64,000 nucleotides of DNA from CTSOIL-112 sp964293815 (GCA_964293815.1 CAXYYC010000008.1:6192-70191); one strand, 5' to 3'; shown: positions 32,809-42,494, numbered from the stretch's first letter. A program made the numbers and translations. The notes: generated by a model from the sequence alone, not told the origin.

Positions 32809-33900
32809 ATGTCTGTAGCCGTTCCTCCCGACGCGATCGCCCAAACAACGCGCAAAATCATTCATTTCGACGCCGACTGCTTTTACGCTGCCGTGGAAAT
32901 GCGTGACGATCCGTCTTTGCGCGGCAAGCCAATCGCCGTGGGTGGAACGACCGCGCAGCGCGGCGTGATCGCGACCTGCAACTACGAAGCGCGTGCATTC
33001 GGCGTGCGCTCGGCGTTGCCGACGCGACGAGCGTTGGAATTATGTCCGCACTTGATTCTGCTCAAGCCGGACTTTGTACGCTATCGCGCGGCGTCGCAGG
33101 CCATTTTTCGCATATACCGTGAATACTCTGATCTGATTGAGCCGCTCTCACTGGATGAGGCGTATGTGGATGTGAGCGCTTGCTCCGCGCATCGCGGCAG
33201 TGCGACGCTGATCGCGCAGGCGATTCGCGCGCGAGTGCGCGAGGAAACGGGCTTGACGGTGTCCGCGGGCGTCGCACCGAATAAATTTTTAGCGAAAATT
33301 GCCAGCGACTGGCGCAAACCGGATGGCTTATTCGTCATTCGCCCGCAGGATGTGGATGCGTTTGTGCGTAAACTGCCAGTGGAAAAATTATTTGGTGTCG
33401 GCCCGCGCACGGCGGAAAAAATGCACCGTTTGCGTCTATTCACCTGCGCCGATATACGCGAGCGCGATTTGCCTTTCCTGATTGCACAGTTTGGCAAACT
33501 CGGCTCGTCTTTGTATCAAGCGGCGCGAGGCATTGACCCACGCGCCGTACACCCGCAGCGCCTGCGTAAGTCCATCAGCGTCGAAACCACATTCGCGCAT
33601 GATTTGCATGGTTTTGCGGATGCGACCACGCCATTGGGCGAGCTACACGCCGATTTATTAAGGCGGATTGAACGCCACCGCGCGGAGCATTTGGTTCAAA
33701 AAACTTTTGTCAAACTGCGCATGGCGAATTTTAAAATTCACACGCTGGAGATGAACAGCCATGATCTGTCGCGCACGCATTTTGAACAACTGCTCGCCAG
33801 CCTGTGCCAAAAGCATGTCGGTGCGATTCGCCTGCTGGGTGTGGGCGTGCGTTTACGCGAGCCGGACGGCGCGGCGCAGTTGGATTTGTTAGGCACATAA
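32809..33900 (+). CDS. dinB: DNA polymerase IV (Y-family)
   Basis: Error-prone translesion polymerase of 363 aa. The palm-domain motifs IHFDADCFYAAVEMRDDP and SLDEAYVDVSA carry the catalytic acidic residues. GVAPNKFLAKIASDWRKPDG and GVGPRTAEKMHRL are the thumb helix-hairpin-helix region, and the little-finger domain follows. The C-terminus ends QLDLLGT, close to the beta-clamp binding pentapeptide (QLDLL) normal for DinB. No LexA box (CTGT-N8-ACAG) is visible upstream, so SOS control is not shown. No strong Shine-Dalgarno sequence precedes ATG 32809. Confidence 0.95.
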   Translation: MSVAVPPDAIAQTTRKIIHFDADCFYAAVEMRDDPSLRGKPIAVGGTTAQRGVIATCNYEARAFGVRSALPTRRALELCPHLILLKPDFVRYRAASQAIFRIYREYSDLIEPLSLDEAYVDVSACSAHRGSATLIAQAIRARVREETGLTVSAGVAPNKFLAKIASDWRKPDGLFVIRPQDVDAFVRKLPVEKLFGVGPRTAEKMHRLRLFTCADIRERDLPFLIAQFGKLGSSLYQAARGIDPRAVHPQRLRKSISVETTFAHDLHGFADATTPLGELHADLLRRIERHRAEHLVQKTFVKLRMANFKIHTLEMNSHDLSRTHFEQLLASLCQKHVGAIRLLGVGVRLREPDGAAQLDLLGT

Positions 33901-34098
33901 CGGTCATGGACAGACACCAACGATCAAAGCAAGCATACCATTCAACCTGCCATTTTTGGCCATTTTTGAAGTAGGGCTTTATGTTAGAATGAACTTAGCC
34001 CTTTGAATTGATAGACATTTTTTCAATCGCCAAAGGCGCTGAAAGTGCGTTGCGTGCTCCTTCCAACGTGTGTCAAACCACCTCAGAAAGGATTCATC

Positions 34099-34428
34099 AT
34101 GCCTGCTACAGTCAAATCAGAACACGACCTCGTACAAGAGAAAGAACGCTTGATCGCGGACATCCAACAATTATTAACCGATGCTCAAGGTATACTCACC
34201 GATGCGAGCGAACATGCGGACGATCATGTGAGCCGACTGCGCGCAAAGTTATCCGACAATATGGACAAAGTCAAAGACTCGCTGCATTCGGCCAAACAGC
34301 ACACGCGCAAAAAAGCACGCGAAGCGGCTGATGTGACCGACGAATATGTACACGCCAATCCGTGGCAATCGGTCGGTGTCGCCACAGCAGTCGGCTTTTT
34401 GCTCGGCTTACTGGTTTCCCGACGCTAA
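34099..34428 (+). CDS. DUF883 (ElaB/YqjD/CsbD-like) membrane-anchored ribosome-associated protein
   Basis: A 109-aa protein of the ElaB/YqjD family. A long amphipathic helical region (about residues 8-85, rich in Asp, Lys and His) is followed by NPWQSVGVATAVGFLLGLLVSRR, a C-terminal membrane anchor with the conserved NPW. E. coli YqjD binds ribosomes at the membrane in stationary phase. The start ATG 34099 follows AAAGGA. It is first of three genes in the order of E. coli yqjD-yqjE-yqjK, which supports the assignment. Confidence 0.88.
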   Translation: MPATVKSEHDLVQEKERLIADIQQLLTDAQGILTDASEHADDHVSRLRAKLSDNMDKVKDSLHSAKQHTRKKAREAADVTDEYVHANPWQSVGVATAVGFLLGLLVSRR

Positions 34429-34505
34429 GGCTGTCACGCCAAAATCATCCATGCGCATATAAGGCTACAACCTGATGTGCGCCCAGCGATCAATAGGAGC
34501 AGTCC

Positions 34506-34964
34506 TTGGCACAATCCACAGAATCCGATCAGGCTCGCGATCACGCGGCAAACGGCGGCACAACCTCTGCGCTTGAGTCCTTCATCTCAAAGGTCAGCGC
34601 TTTGTTGCTCAACCGCGTCGAGCTACTATTGCTGGAAGCCCGCTCAGCCAAGCACACGGTTTGGGCGAGCGTGATTTTGAGTCTATTGGGCGTGTTGTCG
34701 GTATTCATGGCCTCGCTGTTCACCCTGCTGTTGATTATATTGGTGGCGCCGGAGTCATGGCGCATTTACTTGCTCGGCGGTCTCGCATTGTTTTTCGTGC
34801 TGTTCGCCTTGCTCGCTTTTGGGTGGGTGCGCCGCGCGGTTCGCACACCGTGGTTTGGATCCAGCATGGGCGCTGTTAAAGATGATTGGCAAACCTTAAC
34901 CACGCAACAAGCACCGATTCAAACAACGGAGCGCCAATCAGCGCAGGAGCGCGTCCATGAATAA
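34506..34964 (+). CDS. YqjE-like phage-holin-family membrane protein
   Basis: A 152-aa protein with a polar N-terminus (about 60 residues), two transmembrane helices (SVILSLLGVLSVFMASLFTL and IYLLGGLALFFVLFALLAFG) and a polar C-terminus. It fits the YqjE / putative actinobacterial holin-X family. No ATG is available near the front; TTG 34506 has AGGAG 6 nt upstream and is the likely start. It lies 77 bp after the DUF883 gene and overlaps the next gene by 8 bp. The role of YqjE is unknown; co-occurrence with YqjD suggests a membrane partner. Confidence 0.8.
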   Translation: MAQSTESDQARDHAANGGTTSALESFISKVSALLLNRVELLLLEARSAKHTVWASVILSLLGVLSVFMASLFTLLLIILVAPESWRIYLLGGLALFFVLFALLAFGWVRRAVRTPWFGSSMGAVKDDWQTLTTQQAPIQTTERQSAQERVHE

Positions 34965-35289
34965 AACGGAACTGAACGCACGCAAACAGCGGCTGCTATT
35001 GGAAGGGGAAGTTTTGCGCCTGCAACTGCTCAAGGATAAATTGCAGTTTCAGCAAACGCTGCGCACCAGCCGCGCGGATGGCGTGCTCAATATTCGAAGC
35101 GCGCGTGGCATACGACGCCTTCTGAGCCAAGGCTGGCTCAATCAGCCTCAAATTTTGAACGGGATTCTGTTGCTGTTAACGCGCTGGCTACCCGGCAAAC
35201 GCAAAAATGTGCTTGCTCGATTGCTCGTGCCGCTACTGCGTGGTCTGATTGTGCTGAATGCCTTCAGAAAATCCAAGGCGCGGCCGTAA
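34957..35289 (+). CDS. Small basic YqjK-like protein
   Basis: A 110-aa, strongly basic protein, third of the yqjD/yqjE/yqjK-like set. It has a helical N-terminus rich in Leu, Gln and Arg (LNARKQRLLLEGEVLRLQLL) and a hydrophobic but Arg-punctuated C-terminal half (LARLLVPLLRGLIVLNAFRK), which may lie on the membrane surface. It overlaps the preceding gene by 8 bp, with GGAG upstream of ATG 34957. It ends 18 bp from the convergent lpxC stop, with no terminator visible between. The assignment rests mainly on position. Confidence 0.6.
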   Translation: MNKTELNARKQRLLLEGEVLRLQLLKDKLQFQQTLRTSRADGVLNIRSARGIRRLLSQGWLNQPQILNGILLLLTRWLPGKRKNVLARLLVPLLRGLIVLNAFRKSKARP

Positions 35290-35307
35290 ACAAACGGTTG
35301 CCGCACC

Positions 35308-36276
35308 TTATGCTGTAGCACGCGTGGTCGCTTTTGATGCGAGCGCATCGCCGCGAATACCCGCATAGCTCGGCGCATTCGCCTCGTTTTCAAACGTCAC
35401 ATATTCATAGTTCGCTTCATCGGCCAACACCGCGCGAATCAGCACATTATTCAATGCGTGCCCTGATTTGTACGCCGTATACGCGCCCAAAATCGGCGCG
35501 CCGATCACATACAAATCGCCAATCGCGTCCAGAATTTTGTGTTTGACGAACTCGTCGTTATAACGCAGTCCTTCGGGATTGAGGATTTTGTATTCATCCA
35601 GCACAATCGCGTTGGCCAAATTGCCACCCTGCGCCAAACCCAAGCCGCGCAAAGCCTCAACATCCTGAATGAAGCCAAAGGTGCGCGCGCGCGAAATCTG
35701 CCGCACATAGGCGTCGCCAGTGAAATCAATCTCGCAGTGCGTACCCGTGTCGTCAATCGCCGGATGATGAAACTCGATATCGAACAACGCTTTAAAGCCA
35801 AAATACGGGTCGAGGCGCGCACGCTTGTCGCCCTCAGTCACTTCCACCGACTGCTTGATACGGATGAAGCGGCGCAGTTCATCCTGCGCGACCAAACCAA
35901 CACTGCTAATCAAATACACAAAGCTGGTGGCGCTGCCATCCATGATCGGGATTTCCGGCGCATTGACCTCGATAATCACGTTGTCTACGCCCAATCCAGC
36001 CAGCGCCGACATCAAATGCTCGATGGTCAAAACCCGCGCCGCCGGATTATCGGGATGTGCCAAAGTGGTCGCCATACGCGTGTCGATGACGTGCTCTGGC
36101 CGACAGGTAATGTCCAATTCAGCAGCTACGTCCGTGCGCCGAAACACCACGCCGGTGTTGACCGGCGCAGGTTTGAGCGTCAGCGTCACCTTGCGCCCCG
36201 AGTGCAGGCCGATACCGGTGGTTTCAATGGTTTGCGCAATGGTTTTTTGCAAAATCGCGTGTTGTGTGATTGACAT
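35308..36276 (-). CDS. lpxC: UDP-3-O-acyl-N-acetylglucosamine deacetylase
   Basis: Zinc amidase that performs the committed step of lipid A synthesis. The 322-aa protein has the two LpxC domains with zinc ligands in LTIEHLMSALAGL and in the C-terminal EFVKHKILDAIGDLY stretch (His and Asp), and the late catalytic His in YKSGHALNNVL. The start is ATG 36274-36276 with AGGA 6 nt upstream (MSITQHAILQKTIAQTIE), although the frame runs on to 36351. It ends the dcw cluster after ftsZ, as in many proteobacteria, but a terminator-like hairpin separates it from ftsZ. About 16 residues longer than E. coli LpxC at the C-terminus. Confidence 0.96.
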   Translation of the reverse strand: MSITQHAILQKTIAQTIETTGIGLHSGRKVTLTLKPAPVNTGVVFRRTDVAAELDITCRPEHVIDTRMATTLAHPDNPAARVLTIEHLMSALAGLGVDNVIIEVNAPEIPIMDGSATSFVYLISSVGLVAQDELRRFIRIKQSVEVTEGDKRARLDPYFGFKALFDIEFHHPAIDDTGTHCEIDFTGDAYVRQISRARTFGFIQDVEALRGLGLAQGGNLANAIVLDEYKILNPEGLRYNDEFVKHKILDAIGDLYVIGAPILGAYTAYKSGHALNNVLIRAVLADEANYEYVTFENEANAPSYAGIRGDALASKATTRATA

Positions 36277-36332
36277 AATCATTCCTGTAATGGTGCTGAG
36301 CGCACAGCAGATTCTATGAACATAATGATACC

Positions 36333-36370
36333 GCAAAAAAACAAACCCCATCGCCGTTCAGGCTATGGGG
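36333..36370 (-). terminator. Terminator-like hairpin between ftsZ and lpxC
   Basis: On the minus strand CCCCAT (36370-36365), then paired GCC/GGC, then ATGGGG (36351-36346) form an interrupted 9-bp stem. It is followed by TTTGTTTTTTTGCGG, a good U-tract. It sits 58-94 bp upstream of the lpxC start. The remaining 302-bp gap between the two genes has no ORF. A weak TAGAAT -10 follows, so lpxC may have its own promoter. Confidence 0.6.
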
Positions 36371-36578
36371 TGAAGTGCTACCAAAGCATTATTTATAATC
36401 AGAAATCGTTTGAATCAGCTCAAGCTGATCGAATGGAACAGAAACAGACACGGAGCACGCCACCCATGCGACATCAAGACACCGAGCTGCCCGCACAATC
36501 GGGGTGAAGGGGACACCACGACCATACGGACGCTCTGCGCCTTACTCAGCACGCATCAGCGGCATAGCTGTGCGCGAT

Positions 36579-37898
36579 TTAGTCCGCTTGACGACGCAAG
36601 AATGCCGGTACGTCCAAATCTTCAAAGAACGCATCGCCATTAACCGTACGCTGTTGCGCTACTTGCGGTTCGCGCTGACGCGCCCAAGTCGGTACGTCTA
36701 ACTCGTTGTAGTCACCAAAGGTCGGAATGCTCGCACGACGTGGCGCGGGTTCGGCCACCGCTTGCGCAGTCGGTTGTACCCAGCCATTGACCGCTGACGG
36801 TGCAACTGCCGCAGGCGCTGTATTGGCATAAGCCGCCGCTTGAATCGACGCGAGGTCTTCTACGGGTGCTTGAAACGCAGGCGCTGTCGCTACCGGTGCG
36901 CTGTGCAACACGCGCGTGCCAACGTTATCGGTTTCGACCGCGCGCGCGCCACCCAAACCCGTTGCGACCACGGTCACACGCAATTTATCGCCCAAGCTGT
37001 CGTCATACACGAAACCGTAAATCACGGTGGCGTCGTCAGACGCATTTTCACGGATGATGCTGACCACTTGACGGGTTTCACGCGCTTTCAAGGTGTCGTG
37101 TGACGCGGAGATATTGATCAAAATACCACGCGCGCCGGCCAAGTTGACGCCATCGAGCAACGGGCTAGCAACGGCTTCTTCCGCCGCAATACGTGCGCGA
37201 TCCGCGCCTGATGCAGTCGCTGTACCCATCATCGCGCGACCTTGTTCGCCCATCACGGTTTTCACGTCGTTAAAGTCGACATTGATGTGGCCATCGACGT
37301 TGATGATTTCGGCGATACCGGCAACGGCGTTGTTCAACACGTCGTCAGCGGCTTCAAATGCCTCTTCCATGCTGATGTCATCGCCCAAAATTTGCTCAAG
37401 TTTTTCGTTCAAAATGATGATGAGCGAATCCACTTGTTGTTCCAATTGGCGCAAGCCTTCTTCGGCCACGCGCATACGACGTGGGCCTTCGTATTCAAAT
37501 GGTTTGGATACGACCGCCACGGTCAAAATACCCAATTCTTTCGCCACTTCCGCGATCACCGGTGCCGCGCCTGTGCCTGTACCGCCACCCATACCGGCGG
37601 TGATGAACACCATATTGGCGTCGCGCAGCATATCGGCAATGCGTTCGCGGTTTTCTTCTGCCGCCGCGCGACCGACTTCTGGTTTCGCGCCCGCGCCCAA
37701 GCCAGACTCACCCAACTGCAATTTGTGCATGGTGGTCGCGTGGCGCAATGCTTGCGCATCGGTATTGGCGCAGATAAATTCAACGCCTTGCACGCCTTTG
37801 GCGATCATGTGTTGAATCGCATTACCACCTGCGCCGCCCACACCCACCACTTTGATGACTGTGCCTTCTGGTGCTTCATTTAACATTTCAAAGCTCAT
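36579..37898 (-). CDS. ftsZ: Cell division GTPase FtsZ
   Basis: Tubulin-like GTPase that forms the Z-ring at midcell. The 439-aa protein has the nucleotide loops VGVGGAGGNAI and the tubulin signature GMGGGTGTGAAPVIAEVAKE, and the T7-loop region NVDFNDVKTVM. An Ala/Pro-rich variable linker (about residues 320-395) follows. The C-terminal peptide DLDVPAFLRRQAD binds FtsA and other partners. It is slightly longer than the E. coli protein because of the linker. It is the last division gene of the cluster, 83 bp after ftsA, followed by the hairpin at 36333-36370. Confidence 0.98.
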   Translation of the reverse strand: MSFEMLNEAPEGTVIKVVGVGGAGGNAIQHMIAKGVQGVEFICANTDAQALRHATTMHKLQLGESGLGAGAKPEVGRAAAEENRERIADMLRDANMVFITAGMGGGTGTGAAPVIAEVAKELGILTVAVVSKPFEYEGPRRMRVAEEGLRQLEQQVDSLIIILNEKLEQILGDDISMEEAFEAADDVLNNAVAGIAEIINVDGHINVDFNDVKTVMGEQGRAMMGTATASGADRARIAAEEAVASPLLDGVNLAGARGILINISASHDTLKARETRQVVSIIRENASDDATVIYGFVYDDSLGDKLRVTVVATGLGGARAVETDNVGTRVLHSAPVATAPAFQAPVEDLASIQAAAYANTAPAAVAPSAVNGWVQPTAQAVAEPAPRRASIPTFGDYNELDVPTWARQREPQVAQQRTVNGDAFFEDLDVPAFLRRQAD

Positions 37899-37981
37899 GG
37901 TTTTCCCCTTTAAAGTATTCCGTTGCCGGAATGTGATACATAATTAATACTGCTTAAAACTCAACTCCGCATGAATGATCG

Positions 37982-39265
37982 TCAGAATGTTTTGACAAAC
38001 CAATCGCGCATGACTTTCAAAATCGAACGCTTCGTGCCATCGTTCGCTGATGATTTTTCCGCTGCTTTTTTGCGCATCGCGCCACCACGCTGATCGCTCA
38101 AACGCGCTTCGACCTCGCCGCGCTTTTCACGCGCCGACATCAGCAGACCCACCACGGTTGAGTAACGCGGGTTGCACACGATATCGGCCAAATTGCCGTC
38201 GTACATCGGCTGGGCAATGCGCACCGGCTTCATAAACACTTCCTCGGCCAACTCGGTCACGCCGGGCAACAAGCTCGTGCCGCCGGTCAAAACCACGCCC
38301 GAAGCGATTAAATGTTCAAAACCGGCTTCTTGCAAATTGCGCTGAACCAGTACGAATAATTCTTCCAAACGCGGTTCAATCACCGCCGCCAAAGATTGAC
38401 GTTTCACGCGGCGCGCCACGCGATCGCCCACACCCGGAATTTCCACTACGCTTTCGGACGGAACCATGCCTTGTTTGGCCACGCCATAGCGCAATTTCAA
38501 TTCTTCGGCCTCCGCCGTCGGCGTGCGCAAGGCCATCGCGATGTCGTTGGTCACTTGGTCGCCCGCAATCGGAATCACCGCTGTGTGGCGAATCGCGCCA
38601 TCGACGAAAACAGCAATGTCGGTCGTGCCGCCACCGATATCGACCAAGGCCACGCCGATGTCCTGCTCGTCTTGGGTCAAGGTTGCGGTACTGGAGGCCA
38701 ATGGTTGCAAGCGCAAATCAGACACTTCCAAACCACAGCGACGAATACATTTGACGATATTTTGTGCCGCCGAAACCGAACCGGTGATGATGTGTACTTT
38801 GACTTCCAAACGCATACCGGTCATGCCAATTGGCGTGCGGATGCCGTCTTGGTCATTGACTTTGTATTCCTGCGGCAGTACATGCAAAATTTGCTGATCT
38901 GCTGGAATGCTGACCGCACGCGCGGTATCGAGCACACGTTCAATGTCGTTTTGCGTGATTTCGGTGTCTTTCACCGCAACCATGCCGCTGGAATTGAAGC
39001 TGTGAATATGGCTGCCCGCGATGCCGGTGCACACACTGCGCACGGTGAAGCCAGCGCGCAGCTCGGCTTCCTTAATCGCGTACTGAATGGTTTGAATCGT
39101 TTCCTCGATATTCACCACCATACCGCGCTTCATCCCGCGCGACGGATGGTGACCGATGCCGATGACATTGAATCCATTGTTCGGCAAAACTTCGGCAATC
39201 ATGGCCACCACTTTTGATGTGCCAATATCCAACGCCACAATTAAATCTTTAGTCGGTTCGCTCAT
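37982..39265 (-). CDS. ftsA: Cell division protein FtsA
   Basis: Actin-like ATPase that anchors FtsZ filaments to the membrane. The 427-aa protein has actin-fold ATP motifs (IVALDIGTSKVVAMIAEV, ALVDIGGGTTDIAVFVDGAI and the late VVLTGGTSLLPGVTELAEE), the 1C domain, and a C-terminal amphipathic helix (ILKVMRDWFVKTF) for membrane attachment after a charged linker. Its ATG overlaps the ftsQ stop by 4 bp, which suggests coupled translation. It is followed by ftsZ. Confidence 0.97.
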   Translation of the reverse strand: MSEPTKDLIVALDIGTSKVVAMIAEVLPNNGFNVIGIGHHPSRGMKRGMVVNIEETIQTIQYAIKEAELRAGFTVRSVCTGIAGSHIHSFNSSGMVAVKDTEITQNDIERVLDTARAVSIPADQQILHVLPQEYKVNDQDGIRTPIGMTGMRLEVKVHIITGSVSAAQNIVKCIRRCGLEVSDLRLQPLASSTATLTQDEQDIGVALVDIGGGTTDIAVFVDGAIRHTAVIPIAGDQVTNDIAMALRTPTAEAEELKLRYGVAKQGMVPSESVVEIPGVGDRVARRVKRQSLAAVIEPRLEELFVLVQRNLQEAGFEHLIASGVVLTGGTSLLPGVTELAEEVFMKPVRIAQPMYDGNLADIVCNPRYSTVVGLLMSAREKRGEVEARLSDQRGGAMRKKAAEKSSANDGTKRSILKVMRDWFVKTF

Positions 39266-40047
39266 AGTTTTCCACCTGTGTTAATCATCGTCTCTGTGTT
39301 CACGCGATGCAATTTTTCGGAACGCATCGCAAATCCGTTGGGGTAGCGCAGGTCAATGTAGCCGCCTGCTTCCCCGATATTGTCTTTCACAAAATCACCT
39401 GATTTGATCAAGCGCTGTACCCGCTCTTCAATCACCGTCGGCGTATCCGCACGCCCCATCTCAATCACCAAGCCATTGCTCAGCGCCACTTGCCAGCTAT
39501 AGCGTTGCGACAGGCTGACTTTTTTCACTGACCATCCCAACGGCGCCAACCACTGCTGTAGCAACGGCAATTCTTGCGCCACCAAACCAGCCGCCTCGTC
39601 CGGCCCCTCGGTCTCGATCAACTTGGCGCGCGCATCATCACTCACCTGCGCGTGGAATAGTTGTCCCTCAGGGCTAAGGTAGCGGTCTTTCCAAATCGCC
39701 AGCGGTTGATGCGCCGCAATGCTGACCTCGATTTCATGCGGCCACACGCGGCGAATCGATGTGCTTTTGACCCAAGAGAGTTGCTGCAAGCTGTCCTGCA
39801 CTTGGTACAAATTCATCGAGAAAAAACCACCAGCCAAGCCATGATCCAAATTGCTCTGAATCAAATCATGCGTTTGCTTCTGATCCAACTGCTGCACATC
39901 ACCGACAAAACGAAACTGATTGATCGAAAAGTACGGCCGCTGGAGCAACCAACCCACGCCGGCGACGAACAGCAAGGCACATGCCGCCCACACCATCATG
40001 CGGGTGACTGCTTGCATCAAATCGAGATCGTCCCAAAACGCTTGCAT
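39262..40047 (-). CDS. ftsQ: Cell division protein FtsQ
   Basis: Bitopic membrane protein of the FtsQLB subcomplex of the divisome. The 261-aa protein has a short cytoplasmic N-terminus, one transmembrane helix (about residues 15-35, MVWAACALLFVAGVGWLL), a POTRA domain (FSINQFRFVGDV onward, with VKSTSIRRVWPHEIEVSI) and the FtsQ beta domain (LSPEGQLFHAQ, DLRYPNGFAMR). It lies 16 bp after ddl and overlaps ftsA. Confidence 0.93.
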   Translation of the reverse strand: MQAFWDDLDLMQAVTRMMVWAACALLFVAGVGWLLQRPYFSINQFRFVGDVQQLDQKQTHDLIQSNLDHGLAGGFFSMNLYQVQDSLQQLSWVKSTSIRRVWPHEIEVSIAAHQPLAIWKDRYLSPEGQLFHAQVSDDARAKLIETEGPDEAAGLVAQELPLLQQWLAPLGWSVKKVSLSQRYSWQVALSNGLVIEMGRADTPTVIEERVQRLIKSGDFVKDNIGEAGGYIDLRYPNGFAMRSEKLHRVNTETMINTGGKL

Positions 40048-40063
40048 ACCAGACTACCTTGCC

Positions 40064-41038
40064 TTATTTATTCCGTTCAGGTGTGCGCTGTACATGCAAA
40101 CGCGCATCTGCCAAAATCGCCAAAACCAACTCTTCGTAACTCATACCCGCCGCACGCGCCGCCATCGGCACCAGCGAATGATCGGTCATACCCGGCGCTG
40201 TATTCATTTCCAACAAAAACGGCTCTTGATCGCTGTCACGAATCAACACTTCACCACGCCCCCAACCCGCACAACCGAGCGCGCGATAGGCCTGTACAAA
40301 CATCTCCTGAATGCGCTGAGTCAGCGCATCCGGTAACTGAGCTGGGCAAATATATTGCGTATCGTTCGACAAATATTTGTGCTCAAAATCGTAATTGCCA
40401 TCCGGTGCTTTGATTTCCACCAGTGGCAAGGCATGCGCACCGTTGCTCGAACCCAGTATCGCGCAGGTGACTTCGCGCCCTTCGATACACTGCTCAATCA
40501 AAGCATGTGTGTCGTAGCGCCATGCCAATTCACACGCGGCCTGTAATTGATCGGCAGACGACACTTTCCCCGCGCCGACCGTAGAGCCTTCCAGCGGCGG
40601 TTTGACGAACAGCGGTAAACCCAGTTGCGCCACAATCGCATCCACATCCACTGCCTCGCCACGCGAAAGTACGACGTATTTCGGCGTTTGCAAACCGTGT
40701 TGCAACCAAATTTGCTTGGTGCGCACTTTATCCATCGCCAAGCTGCTGGCCAACACACCACTGCCGGTGTACGGAATGCCGAGCAATTCCAGCGCGCCTT
40801 GCACCGTGCCATCTTCGCCAAAGCGACCATGCAAAATAATGAATGCGCGGTCAAAGCCTTCACGCTTGAGGTCAAACAACTCACGCTCTTGGGTATCGAA
40901 CAAATGCGCATCCACGCCCTGTTTCACCAACGCCGCGTGCACCATCGTGCCTGATTTGAGCGACACTTCGCGCTCGGCGGAAATCCCGCCGTACAGCACC
41001 GCCACTTTGCCCAATTGTTTCACATCGATATTCGCCAT
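40064..41038 (-). CDS. ddl: D-alanine-D-alanine ligase
   Basis: Cytoplasmic ATP-grasp ligase that makes the D-Ala-D-Ala dipeptide used by MurF. The product is 324 aa. Signature blocks are VAVLYGGISAEREVSLKSG, PYTGSGVLASSLAMDK, LPLFVKPPLEGSTVGAGKV and FLLEMNTAPGMTDHSLVP. The frame opens at 41053, directly after the murC stop, but the ATG 41036-41038, with GGAG 9-12 bases upstream, is more likely. Its position between murC and ftsQ is the usual dcw place of ddlB. Confidence 0.95.
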   Translation of the reverse strand: MANIDVKQLGKVAVLYGGISAEREVSLKSGTMVHAALVKQGVDAHLFDTQERELFDLKREGFDRAFIILHGRFGEDGTVQGALELLGIPYTGSGVLASSLAMDKVRTKQIWLQHGLQTPKYVVLSRGEAVDVDAIVAQLGLPLFVKPPLEGSTVGAGKVSSADQLQAACELAWRYDTHALIEQCIEGREVTCAILGSSNGAHALPLVEIKAPDGNYDFEHKYLSNDTQYICPAQLPDALTQRIQEMFVQAYRALGCAGWGRGEVLIRDSDQEPFLLEMNTAPGMTDHSLVPMAARAAGMSYEELVLAILADARLHVQRTPERNK

Positions 41039-41053
41039 TTCATCTCTCCACAA

Positions 41054-42469
41054 TCAGGCTTGGCCCAATAATTCCAGCGTTTTCGCCGCCACACCGCCGA
41101 TCGAACCCGCGCCCATGGTGATGACCACATCGCCATTCTGTACATAATCGGCAATCGCCTGCGGCATCTGCGCCACCTGCTCGACAAACACCGGCTCAAC
41201 CTTGCCCGCGACACGCAACGCGCGCGTCAATGCACGACCATCCGCCGCGACAATTGCCGGCTCTCCCGCCGCGTACACCTCGGTCAAAAGCACACCGTCC
41301 GCGCCCGAGAGCACGCTCACAAAATCTTCAAAACAGTCACGCGTGCGGGTGTAGCGGTGCGGCTGAAACGCCAACACAATGCGCTGATTCGGAAATGCGC
41401 CGCGCGCCGCGCTCAAAGTCGCCGCCATTTCCACCGGATGATGGCCGTAGTCGTCAATCAAGGTAAATTCGCCACCGCCACGGGCTTCAGAAACTTTAAC
41501 CTGACCGTAACGTTGGAAACGACGTCCCACACCGTTGAACTCCGCCAAAGCTTTCAAAATCGCTTCGTCCGACACATCCACTTCCGTACCGACCGCAATC
41601 GCGGCCAAGGCGTTGCGCACATTGTGCAAACCGGGTAAATTCAGCGTCACGTCCAACACCGGCAAGTCCTCACCAAAGCCCGTGCGGCTCACTTTAAAAC
41701 GCATTTGCCCATTCGCATCCACCACGTCATACGCGCGCACCTGCGCGTCCTCACTCAGACCATAGCTAATGACTGTTTTTTGCAAATTTGGCACGATTTC
41801 GCGCACATTCGCATCATCAATGCACACCACCGCCGCGCCGTAGAACGGAATACTGCGGGTGAAGGCAACAAATGCGTCTTTCAATTTATTAAAGTCGTGC
41901 CCATAGGTATCCATGTGGTCTTGATCGATATTGGTAATCACCGCGATCACTACCGACAAATGCAGGAACGACGCATCCGATTCATCCGCCTCAGCCACGA
42001 TATAGTCGCCTTGCCCCAAGCGTGCATTCACACCCGCACTGGTCAGTTTGCCACCGATCACAAAGGTCGGATCCAAGCCACCTTCGCCCATCACGCTGGC
42101 GACCAATGATGTCGTCGTCGTTTTCCCATGTGTCCCTGCAATCCCAATACCGCTGCGAAAGCGCATCAATTCGGCCAACATCACCGCGCGTGGCACCACA
42201 GGAATTTTGCGCTCGCGTGCCGCGACTAATTCGGGGTTGTCCTCGGCAATAGCGGTGGAAACGACGAGCACATCGGCTTTTTGTGCATTTTCTGCTGCAT
42301 GACCGATATGGACATTCGCGCCCAAACTGCGCAAGCGTTTCACATTCGCACTCTCAGCCGCATCCGAGCCGGACACGTGGTAACCCAAATTCAAAAGCAC
42401 CTCGGCGATGCCGCTCATACCCGCGCCACCAATACCGACAAAATGAATGTTTTTAATGTTGTGTTTCAT
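41054..42469 (-). CDS. murC: UDP-N-acetylmuramate-L-alanine ligase
   Basis: Adds L-alanine to UDP-MurNAc, the first amino acid of the peptidoglycan stem. The 471-aa Mur ligase has the N-terminal FVGIGGAGMSGIAEVLLNLG, ATP loop GIAGTHGKTTTTSLVASVM, IVAEADESDASFLHL, NIDQDHMDTY and DDYGHHPVEMAATL. It can be told from the related mpl product at 19349 by these motifs. It is 25 bp after murG and directly before ddl. Confidence 0.97.
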   Translation of the reverse strand: MKHNIKNIHFVGIGGAGMSGIAEVLLNLGYHVSGSDAAESANVKRLRSLGANVHIGHAAENAQKADVLVVSTAIAEDNPELVAARERKIPVVPRAVMLAELMRFRSGIGIAGTHGKTTTTSLVASVMGEGGLDPTFVIGGKLTSAGVNARLGQGDYIVAEADESDASFLHLSVVIAVITNIDQDHMDTYGHDFNKLKDAFVAFTRSIPFYGAAVVCIDDANVREIVPNLQKTVISYGLSEDAQVRAYDVVDANGQMRFKVSRTGFGEDLPVLDVTLNLPGLHNVRNALAAIAVGTEVDVSDEAILKALAEFNGVGRRFQRYGQVKVSEARGGGEFTLIDDYGHHPVEMAATLSAARGAFPNQRIVLAFQPHRYTRTRDCFEDFVSVLSGADGVLLTEVYAAGEPAIVAADGRALTRALRVAGKVEPVFVEQVAQMPQAIADYVQNGDVVITMGAGSIGGVAAKTLELLGQA

Positions 42470-42494
42470 AAACTGCTTTCATTGTCTTTTTTAT

